This document shows, in pieces, positions 34,172-41,445 of a DNA stretch of 64,000 nt. The stretch is taken from positions 1 to 64,000 of the forward strand of contig NZ_BAABIA010000009.1 of NCBI RefSeq assembly GCF_039542385.1. Reading direction: 5' to 3'. The notes below the pieces were generated by a model, which was not told where the DNA came from, ran no database searches, and worked only from the letters and a program-made list of their open reading frames with translations. Source of the DNA: Prosthecobacter algae (GTDB taxonomy: Bacteria > Verrucomicrobiota > Verrucomicrobiia > Verrucomicrobiales > Verrucomicrobiaceae). Positions within the stretch are counted from its first letter, which is position 1; every line of letters begins with the position of its first letter. A program made the position numbers and the translations under genes.

Positions 34172-36055
34172 ATGAAACCCCACCGCATCCACTCCATCAG
34201 CATCATCGGCGGATTCCTCGACGGCGTTCACCTCGAATTTGATACCGGTCTGAACTGCATCATTGGTGCCCGAGGCACCGGGAAAACCACGATTTTGGAA
34301 CTCGTTCGCTACGTTCTGGATGAACTTCCACGCGCCGAAACCTCAGCATCCGCCCGCAAGCGCGTCGATTCCTTGATTGAGGCCAATCTCGATGGTGGTC
34401 GCGTCGAGATGCTGATCGAAACCACAGATGGACTCCGCTATATCATCACACGGTCTGTCGGAGATGATCCCATCGTCATGAACGAAGCCCGCGAAGCGAC
34501 CGCACTGTCGGTGAAGAGTTTCGATTTCTTCCGTGCTGACATCTTCAGTCAAAACGAGGTGGAAACGATTGCAGATACCAAGCGGTTCCAGCGTGATCTC
34601 ATCGACACGTTCAGCCTCGCGGAGATCAATGAATTCAATCAAAAGATTGAGGACGTGCAGCATCAGGTTCGCAACCTTGCCCGCAGCGAGGAACCCCTTC
34701 AGGTCAAACTGAATGAATGCCAGGAGGGCCTCAAGCAACTGCCCATGATTGAGGAAAAGCTCAAAGCGCTGGTCGGTGAGTCAAAGGACAGTGAGGCGGA
34801 AGCTGTGAATCAGGCACACGAGGCCAAAGCGCGTCGTGACCGGGAGACGCGGGCTGTTGCCACCGCGCGGCAGGTGCTGCAATCCATGAAAAATGATGTG
34901 GAGCCGCTGGTTGGCCGTTTAAAGAACCAACTTAACCAATGCCTGACGCCTGTCTTGGGTGCTGGTGCCAATAAAGAACTTCTCTCCGCGCTGGTCAGTG
35001 GCATGAGGCCATGTGTCACTGGAACGGACGCCGAACTCAACAAAGTTGTGGCACATCTCGACAGTGCCCTTTCAGAACTTGGACAACGTGAGCAGGAACT
35101 GCGAGAAGCACATGTCGTTCAAGACATCGAGTTTCGCACGTTGATCGAAAAACATAAGGAGCATCAGGCGCAGTCGGCTGAGCGGGTAACCCTTGAGCGT
35201 CGCCGCAATCAGCTTGAGGAAATGAAGCAGCAGTCGGCCCTGACTTCAGACAAGCTCAGCAAGCTTGGCAGTGAACGCTCGAAGCTCCTTGACCAACTGT
35301 CGAATCTCCGTGACGCGCGGTTTGCTGTCCGTGCCCAGATTGCAGAAAGGTTGACCAGTGAACTAGGCCCGACCATTCGGGTTTCGATCAGCCAGGATGG
35401 CGAGACAGAATCTTACCAGAAACTCATCGAGGAGAAGCTGCGCGGGCAGGGGGTACAGCAAGGAATCGTGGCGCAACGCCTGGCAACACGCATCCCCCCA
35501 TCAACGTTGGCCGACATCATCCGCCGGTCCGATGAAACAACCTTGATGGTTGATGCAGAACTCAATAGCAACCAGGCCAAGCGAGTCATCTCGATCTTCG
35601 GAACCCTTGAGAACCTGGCTCTCCTGGAAACCGTTGATCTGGATGACGCGCCAACCATCGAGCTTAAGGATGGGGCTGGTTACAAGGATTCCGTCTGTCT
35701 GTCCACGGGTCAGAAATGCACAACTATCCTGCCCATCCTTCTCATGGAGAGCGTCAACCCGTTGCTGATCGACCAGCCCGAAGACAACCTGGACAACCGC
35801 TTCGTTTTTGAGACGATTGTGCGCAGCATACAGCGGGTCAAGAAGGTGCGGCAGCTCATCTTCGTCACGCACAATCCGAATATCCCTGTGCTGGGCGATG
35901 CTGACATGGTCATTGTGATGGAAAGCGACGGAGAGCATGGTCGCAGCACCGTGTCGGGTACGGTTGATCACTGCGAAAAACCCATCGTCAACCTGCTTGA
36001 AGGTGGTGCAGATGCTTTCCGTCAGCGTGGCAATCGCTATAAACTGACTCCATGA
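34172..36055 (+). CDS. SMC/RecF-like coiled-coil ATPase
   Basis: 627 residues from ATG 34172; the long upstream extension is a shadow over the opposite operon. Walker A GARGTGKTT lies at 32-40, a coiled coil spans roughly 160-440, the ABC-type signature LSTGQ at about 510-514, Walker B LLIDQPEDNLDN at about 531, and the switch His in FVTHNPN at about 567. The layout matches RecF/RecN/SMC-type AAA proteins related to TrlF and phage ATPases. No nuclease or PHP domain is attached. It is the first gene of an operon whose genes overlap by 4 bp, followed by a histidine kinase and a response regulator; it probably senses DNA structure or acts as effector. Confidence 0.85.
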   Translation: MKPHRIHSISIIGGFLDGVHLEFDTGLNCIIGARGTGKTTILELVRYVLDELPRAETSASARKRVDSLIEANLDGGRVEMLIETTDGLRYIITRSVGDDPIVMNEAREATALSVKSFDFFRADIFSQNEVETIADTKRFQRDLIDTFSLAEINEFNQKIEDVQHQVRNLARSEEPLQVKLNECQEGLKQLPMIEEKLKALVGESKDSEAEAVNQAHEAKARRDRETRAVATARQVLQSMKNDVEPLVGRLKNQLNQCLTPVLGAGANKELLSALVSGMRPCVTGTDAELNKVVAHLDSALSELGQREQELREAHVVQDIEFRTLIEKHKEHQAQSAERVTLERRRNQLEEMKQQSALTSDKLSKLGSERSKLLDQLSNLRDARFAVRAQIAERLTSELGPTIRVSISQDGETESYQKLIEEKLRGQGVQQGIVAQRLATRIPPSTLADIIRRSDETTLMVDAELNSNQAKRVISIFGTLENLALLETVDLDDAPTIELKDGAGYKDSVCLSTGQKCTTILPILLMESVNPLLIDQPEDNLDNRFVFETIVRSIQRVKKVRQLIFVTHNPNIPVLGDADMVIVMESDGEHGRSTVSGTVDHCEKPIVNLLEGGADAFRQRGNRYKLTP

Positions 36056-37191
36056 ACATGCGCGAATTCAACCAGTTACTTGAGATCCTGAGGGAAGACT
36101 TCAATGCGATGCCTTGGCCAGAGCGTCGAGAACTCGCGCAGGGCTGCATTGACTCGATCAAGCAGTCTCCTCAAAGTGCTCATGTCCACATGCTGGACTT
36201 GATAGACCTGCTGCTGGACGATCCTCGAATGGAGGTTCGCAAGGCCATCGCGGACATGGTGCATTTGTTGCCAGAACATCATTTCCACAAAGCGACGGCA
36301 AAACTGGGCATGGACCATAATGCCTTTGTTCGCAGTGCCGCCGAGCGCGCGCTGGAGCGAAAAAAGCGCACAGAAGCCGGCCCTTCAAAGCGCCGGAAGA
36401 CGAGCAAGAGTGATGCGGATCTATCCAACCTTGAAACCCTGCTTGGCAGCAAAGGGGCGGCCATGGTGCATCAGCATGCACAAAATCTGTTTGAGGTGAT
36501 GGTCGGAACCTCGGTACATGAGATCCGCACTTTCATCACCAGTATGAAGGGCAATGTGGAACTCTTGCTGAAGGACTGCGAAAATGGGCATGGCGTTAAC
36601 GGGGCACAGAGACTTGGCCCTAAGCTGAGGCAGTCTTTCCAGTTCGTTGAACGGCTCATCGATGACATGAAGGCATTCACCCAAGTCACTCCTGGAGATC
36701 GGCGGAGCGAACGTATTGCCGATGTCGTTGGTGAAGCTGTTGGGTTGGCGGTTGATCACTTCAAAGCCTGCGATTTCGATGTGTCCATGATTAAGCTGCG
36801 TGTGGATGTGCCCAACAGCCTGTCTGCACCCATGTCTCGCATGGCGATGGTGCTGGCGCTGCGCAATCTGATCAAAAACGCATTTGAGGCGCACATGACC
36901 AACCCTGGAACATTCGCTGAAGGGCATGTGGGAGTGAGTGCGGCAATTCGTGACGAGCAGCTTTCCATCTCGATCAGTGACGGAGGATCTGGCCTGGGTG
37001 CCGACGAGTTAAATCAACTGCGGCAGATGGTGCCTGGTCGAACTTCAAAGCGCTACTACGGCACAGGTTATGGCCTGCCCATGGCTCACCGGAACATCAA
37101 CAACCACGGCGGCAGCTTGAAAATTGAAAGTCAGGAGGCAGTCGGCACCACCATCACCATCACGCTTCCTCTGGACCATTCAGAACCATGA
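36052..37191 (+). CDS. Soluble histidine kinase with HEAT-like N terminus
   Basis: A 379-residue protein with no membrane segment. Residues 20-105 (LDLIDLLLDDPRMEVRKAIA, MDHNAFVRSAAERALERK) look like HEAT-type helical repeats. A basic linker leads to a dimerisation helix with the phospho-acceptor candidate His156 in SVHEIRTFITS. The ATP-binding domain has N-box RNLIKNAFEA (Asn276), G1 SDGGSGLG (Asp310) and G2 GTGYGLPMA. It overlaps both neighbours by 4 bp. Cytoplasmic location and coupling to an SMC-like ATPase suggest that it reads an intracellular signal, perhaps DNA damage or phage DNA. Confidence 0.88.
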   Translation: MNMREFNQLLEILREDFNAMPWPERRELAQGCIDSIKQSPQSAHVHMLDLIDLLLDDPRMEVRKAIADMVHLLPEHHFHKATAKLGMDHNAFVRSAAERALERKKRTEAGPSKRRKTSKSDADLSNLETLLGSKGAAMVHQHAQNLFEVMVGTSVHEIRTFITSMKGNVELLLKDCENGHGVNGAQRLGPKLRQSFQFVERLIDDMKAFTQVTPGDRRSERIADVVGEAVGLAVDHFKACDFDVSMIKLRVDVPNSLSAPMSRMAMVLALRNLIKNAFEAHMTNPGTFAEGHVGVSAAIRDEQLSISISDGGSGLGADELNQLRQMVPGRTSKRYYGTGYGLPMAHRNINNHGGSLKIESQEAVGTTITITLPLDHSEP

Positions 37192-38186
37192 AACCCCATG
37201 CCCTAGTCATCGACGACGACCCTGAAATTCGCGAACACCTTAAAGAGAGGCTTGAGTCTTTCGGGCATGAATGCATTGCCGTTGGCTCACAGTCAGAAGC
37301 CGAGGAGATGTTCAAACAGCACACGTTTGCCTATGTGCTGCTCGATCTTGAAATCCCCATTCGCTATGGGCGTGTGTCAGCCAAAAGCATGGGGGAGAAC
37401 ACCCTTCGCAATCTCCGCAAAGACCCACGCAATGGCAACGCGCCAGTTCTGGTCATCACGGCCCATGGAAAGGATTCACCCGCCCTTGCAGTGAAGCTGA
37501 TGAAACTCGGTGCCGTGGATTTCCTCAACAAGCCCTTCGATGAGCGGCTGGAGGAATCCATCAATGAGGCACTGCAAAAGCATGCCGCCAGGAGACAGGA
37601 CAAGGAAACGTCAAGCGACAGCATGCAGCCATTCAAAGGCGGTGAGCTAACCTTTACCGAAGAGGCGGCTGAATTGTTGGATGCTAGGATCGTGCGATCC
37701 AATGCCACGGGTTACCTCATCCTGAAGACTCTCGCAGCCAATGCACCACATGGCGCCAGGGTCGCCATGAGCGGGAAGGGGCTTGCCAATCTCCTGAATC
37801 TCGAGCGCGGAGATGATGCCGTGAATGATGCTATCAAAAGTCTGCGCAAGGGCTTTCGCAAGGCCATGGCACAGAAGAATCTGCGGGTGGAGACTGACAG
37901 CCTCATTTGCAACAGCGACAAGGGTTACAGCCTTTCGCCAGGCATCACCTGGAAAGAAGGTGTGACGGTCAGCCCAGTGAAGGAGGAACGTCGCCCTCCT
38001 CTGGCAGAACGGCAGGCATGGTTTCGTGACCAGGTGCTTTCGGGAAAGAAGATGACGCGTCGGCACTACGAGCATCACTTCGCCATGTCTGAGCCAAGCG
38101 CTAAGCGGGACGTGGCAGGCATTCCGGGTATCCGATTCAATGGGGGTGGCATGAGCGGCTACTACGTCCCCAAATCAACGCGATGA
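37188..38186 (+). CDS. Response regulator with C-terminal DNA-binding-like region
   Basis: A 332-residue protein. The receiver domain spans residues 3-130: acidic pair DDD at 9-11, phospho-acceptor Asp53 in LLDLEIP, Thr91 and Lys115 in NKPF. The region 165-260 (VAMSGKGLANLLNLERGDDA, VNDAIKSLRKGFRKAMAQ, SLICNSDKGYSLSP) resembles a winged helix, and the last 70 residues (MTRRHYEHHFAMSEPSAKRD) look like a second HTH. The GYSL ending of the first winged helix is like that of OmpR-type regulators. Partner of the kinase; it may control this operon through the palindromes upstream. Confidence 0.85.
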   Translation: MKPHALVIDDDPEIREHLKERLESFGHECIAVGSQSEAEEMFKQHTFAYVLLDLEIPIRYGRVSAKSMGENTLRNLRKDPRNGNAPVLVITAHGKDSPALAVKLMKLGAVDFLNKPFDERLEESINEALQKHAARRQDKETSSDSMQPFKGGELTFTEEAAELLDARIVRSNATGYLILKTLAANAPHGARVAMSGKGLANLLNLERGDDAVNDAIKSLRKGFRKAMAQKNLRVETDSLICNSDKGYSLSPGITWKEGVTVSPVKEERRPPLAERQAWFRDQVLSGKKMTRRHYEHHFAMSEPSAKRDVAGIPGIRFNGGGMSGYYVPKSTR

Positions 38187-38258
38187 TGAACTTGCGATGA
38201 GCCATTACTCAAAAGTGGCGTTGACTCTGAGTTTAACCGCATCTCGGCCAATGATGCA

Positions 38259-39311
38259 TCATGCATTGGCAGCCATCCTTACAACTTCCTCCCGGACCCG
38301 CTTTTTCAACTCTGGCGGCCCGAGCACCTTCGCTTTGCTGCCCCAGCTCAGCACCCAGCGGGTGATTTCTTCCAGTCCAGACAGCATCGCTTGAAACTCA
38401 ATCACGCTGCCATCTTGTTTCAGCTTCCTTATCGCCTGTGATGGGTGCCACATGCGCTCTGCCACGACGCGGGCGGCATAGCCTTCAAAACGTATGCTGA
38501 TCTCGTGCGCTTGGTTTTCTTTGTCATCGTAGCTCCAGACGCCAAAGCCTCCGCCCAGATGATCCCGCGCGTTGAAGCGTGGGTTCCGTTGAAACTTGGA
38601 CTTCAGCACCTGGAGGTTGGTGATGCGTTGGAGGGCAAACGTCCGCATGCCTTTTCTCCCTAGATCATAGGCCAGCAGATACCATCCGTGCTCGATCTGC
38701 CCCACATGGTAGGGCTGAATGGTGCGATGCTCGGGCTTGGAACCTGTGAGCTTGTGATAATCAAAGCTCACCTCGCGACAAGCCATCACCGCATCCAGCA
38801 AATCCCCGAACAGTGTCACGTCAGCAGGCAGCACACCAGATGCTTTCACTGAGAATGCCTCATCCAGCTCATGCCACTGGATCGACACCTCGCCGGGACA
38901 CGCCTCAGCGATTTTACTGAAACTGTCGGCCAGCATTCGCTCCAGCTTCGTGCCACGGACTGGCTCCAAGGCATGACGTGCCAGGAACAAGGCGACAAGA
39001 TCATTCCGTGACAGGTGAAGCATCGGGAACTCATGCACCTCCTGCGTATAGTAATAGCCGTGCTTGATGACGTGGTATTCCAAAGGCAGCCCGAGTTGAT
39101 CGCGCATGAAGCTCACATCCCGCTGAATAGTTTTCGGTGTCACCTCAATCTCCTTCGCCAGGGTGGAGCAATTGGGATGTTTGCCAGTGCGGATGATCTT
39201 GTGAATCTCCAGCACCCGCCACATGGCAGGACGACTGGCTCCTGAACGTAGAGACGACGAGGATTGGACAGTCTTAAGTCGTGATCGTCGGGTGGCGGAT
39301 TCTTTGGACAT
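38259..39311 (-). CDS. WYL-domain transcriptional regulator
   Basis: 350 residues from ATG 39311. Residues 30-75 (AMWRVLEIHKIIRTGKHPNC, STLAKEIEVTPKTIQRDVSF) form an HTH_11/DeoR-like winged helix. The central region contains VSFDYHKL, HRTIQPYHVGQIEHGWYLLA and RTFALQRI, the ligand-binding WYL core, and the C terminus is the usual WCX extension. It is divergent from a VWA-protein gene 72 bp away and probably controls it. WYL regulators often repress defence loci. Confidence 0.9.
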   Translation of the reverse strand: MSKESATRRSRLKTVQSSSSLRSGASRPAMWRVLEIHKIIRTGKHPNCSTLAKEIEVTPKTIQRDVSFMRDQLGLPLEYHVIKHGYYYTQEVHEFPMLHLSRNDLVALFLARHALEPVRGTKLERMLADSFSKIAEACPGEVSIQWHELDEAFSVKASGVLPADVTLFGDLLDAVMACREVSFDYHKLTGSKPEHRTIQPYHVGQIEHGWYLLAYDLGRKGMRTFALQRITNLQVLKSKFQRNPRFNARDHLGGGFGVWSYDDKENQAHEISIRFEGYAARVVAERMWHPSQAIRKLKQDGSVIEFQAMLSGLEEITRWVLSWGSKAKVLGPPELKKRVREEVVRMAANA

Positions 39312-39382
39312 CTTAATGAAGAATAATCCATAAACTTTGCCTGTCACCCTGCGAATGTCCCACCCCCTGTGAGAGATTCGAG

Positions 39383-40057
39383 ATGATCATGAATCCACAT
39401 CTCACCGAAATCGCTTACATTCTCGACCGCTCCGGTTCTATGCAGCCCATGCAGGAGCCCGCCGTCGCCGCCTTCAATGACTTCGTCAAATCTCAGCTCG
39501 ATGTCCCCGGCGATGCCCGCCTGACGCTTGTCCAGTTTGATGACTCTTACGAAGTTCCAGTCTCAGCCAAGCTCATCCAGAATGTGCCCCAGCTCACAGC
39601 CGCCACCTATACACCCCGAGGCAGCACAGCCCTGCTCGATGCCATTGGCCGGACCATCAAAGAGACTGACCGCCGAATCAACGCTCTTCCTGACGCAGAG
39701 AAGCCAGGTAAAGTCATTTTCGCCATCTTCACCGATGGCGAAGAGAACGCCTCACAGGAATACAGCGCTAAGCACATCAGCGATCTCATTCGCCTCTATC
39801 GCGACACGAAAGGCTGGGACTTTATTTTTCTCGCTGCCAACCAGGACGCCATCGCCTCTGCCAGCGCTATGCACATGGATGCGCATCTGAGTGGCAATGT
39901 CAGCTTCAGTCTCAAGGGTGTAAAATCTACAGGCAGTGCCATGGCACGCAAAGTCAGAGCTATGCGCATGAAAAGCAGCGGGACCATGGATGCCTGCGCT
40001 GCTGAGGACGACGCCAAATGCATGGCCGAAATCATCAAGGAAGAAGAGGCGAAGTAG
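39383..40057 (+). CDS. VWA-domain protein
   Basis: A 224-residue protein consisting mainly of one von Willebrand factor A domain with a complete MIDAS: DRSGSM near the N terminus, YTPRGSTALLDAIG (the Thr loop) and FTDGEEN. The C terminus is helical and charged. Start at ATG 39383 or 39389. The next 262 bases hold no convincing gene. Its divergent WYL neighbour suggests regulated expression. It is unrelated in sequence to the TerY-like VWA protein at 9285. Confidence 0.88.
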   Translation: MIMNPHLTEIAYILDRSGSMQPMQEPAVAAFNDFVKSQLDVPGDARLTLVQFDDSYEVPVSAKLIQNVPQLTAATYTPRGSTALLDAIGRTIKETDRRINALPDAEKPGKVIFAIFTDGEENASQEYSAKHISDLIRLYRDTKGWDFIFLAANQDAIASASAMHMDAHLSGNVSFSLKGVKSTGSAMARKVRAMRMKSSGTMDACAAEDDAKCMAEIIKEEEAK

Positions 40058-40319
40058 CTATCCATTGGCCAATGAGGCCGAACTCCGAATCCTTGCACAA
40101 TCACTTCGTTCATCATGCACACTTCATGTTCCCGCACGCTTGATGAAGCCGCCAACGGCTGCTCGATGCTCGTGTTCTGCATATACGCCTCGTCGTGGCG
40201 ATCTCGTCCGAGGTCTGGTCTGGCTCCAAGGTCGCTACGTCGGCGCATCTTTACCATGAGTCATCGGTAGCTGCTATCACTCTCACCTTTTCCACTTCCA
40301 CATACCTTCGACTATCTCC

Positions 40320-40796
40320 ATGAATCGCCGTCATTTCTTCGCCCGCATGGCCGCTGCTCTGGGCGCTCACGCTGCCCTTACCGTGCCATGCAACGCCATC
40401 GTCATCCCTGACCCTGTGCATGAAGTCATAGACGAATGCCCGGTGGTGCTGCCGCCTGAGGTTGAGATGCCAGCCTGGCTAAGGCACTGGCGCGGTCTGC
40501 CGCGACGACCTGTTTGGGAGAGCGCTGATCCTGACGAGTCACTGCTGATCGCAGCGGCCGAGCGGTCGATGCCAGTGTCTCTGATTTACCATGCAGGCAG
40601 CACTCCTGGGCTGGCACGCACGTTCACGCCATACCTTCTCTTCCGAACAGCCGAGGGAGATGAAGCTCCCCTTTATGTCTCAGGCTGGTGCCATCATCGT
40701 CAAGCCCACCGCACCCTGCGCGTCGATCAAATCACCCTCAATGCAGCCGCGTTCAGCAATCTAAAGCGTGGCACAAACCATCCTTCTCTAACTTGA
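40320..40796 (+). CDS. Tat-signal protein with WYL-like domain
   Basis: A 158-residue protein. The N terminus MNRRHFFARMAAALGAHAAL has twin arginines, a hydrophobic helix and a small-residue cleavage region, typical of a Tat export signal. The C-terminal half (MPVSLIYHAGS, RTFTPYLLFR, APLYVSGWCHHRQAHRTLRV) follows the strand order of a WYL domain (I.Y, R...P, YL.G.C, R.FR.D.I). A WYL-like fold behind an export signal is unusual, since WYL domains normally serve cytoplasmic regulators. The signal could instead be a fortuitous N-terminal helix. Function unknown. Confidence 0.6.
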   Translation: MNRRHFFARMAAALGAHAALTVPCNAIVIPDPVHEVIDECPVVLPPEVEMPAWLRHWRGLPRRPVWESADPDESLLIAAAERSMPVSLIYHAGSTPGLARTFTPYLLFRTAEGDEAPLYVSGWCHHRQAHRTLRVDQITLNAAAFSNLKRGTNHPSLT

Positions 40797-40802
40797 TCTC
40801 CC

Positions 40803-41182
40803 ATGTGGCTCTGCACCCAACTCGGCTTCCTCTCCATCGTCCGCAAAGAACCGGACACCTTCCATATTCGTGCCCGCTGTCGGGAGGATCTGGACCAGCT
40901 CGGGGCTGCTTGCACAGGCACACCCATCGCCTCGTATGCAGGCTCCGACTACCCGTGGCGCATCCTTTGCCCTGCGGCGGATCTGCCCAGGTTCATGAGT
41001 GCGTTGACCACCAGCATCGACTACGGCAACTTCAAAAGCGCCATCGCTCTCAGCCCCACTCACCGCCCAAACTCTCCGCCTACCACGACATCCACCACAG
41101 TATGATGGAGTGGCAGAAGCAGCACGTCTTCAATACCCTCACCGACGTCGCCGCCCGCCCGCCCGCCCGCCCGCCCGCCTGA
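40803..41182 (+). pseudogene. Small conserved protein with a frameshift near its 3' end
   Basis: From ATG 40803 the frame reads MWLCTQLGFLSIVRKEPDTF, then FHIRARCREDL and YGNFKSAIALSPTHR, a family of short proteins (about 115-120 aa) common in bacteria. At about 41062-41066 the frame changes: the continuation KLSAYHDIHHSMMEWQKQ is found in the next frame and runs to a stop at 41182, passing through the GCCC repeat. One missing base explains this. It is either a real lesion or an assembly error. Confidence 0.55.
41151..41179 (+). repeat. Tetranucleotide (GCCC)n tandem repeat
   Basis: About six to seven GCCC units, followed by two copies of the 12-bp unit GCCCGCCTGACA (41173-41196). The repeat encodes the Ala/Arg/Pro tail of the frameshifted small gene and is prone to slipped-strand mispairing. 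Confidence 0.85.
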
Positions 41183-41445
41183 CAGCCCGCCTGACAGCCC
41201 ATATTTTCAAAGGGACCGCGACGCCATCGAGAAGCGCTCTGGCCCGCTCTGGCCGCAGGATGAAGGATTTAGCTCGCCAAAACCAGTCAGCCGGATTCGA
41301 TCTGAATTCCTGGATTCCGGTATGGGTAGCCGGCGGCTGGCACCAGATTCCGGGGAGGAATTAAGCGGCATTTCTTGCCATCGGCATCCCTCCCGGCTTT
41401 GATGAGAATCCAGTTCATCATTCTGCCAACAAATCCGTCCTCCCA
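41183..41445. other. Likely promoter region of the DUF1156/DUF499 cassette
   Basis: 263 bp without a convincing gene between the repeat and the SNF2 helicase start. No clear -35/-10 pair or hairpin terminator is visible. The region ends with TCCTCCCAATG at the helicase start. Confidence 0.4.

Noticed and set aside
40058-40319. Possible gene remnant after the VWA gene
   Set aside because: One frame ends in a protein-like TPRRGDLVRGLVWLQGRYVG, but no start, family or consistent frame could be found in the 262-bp gap.
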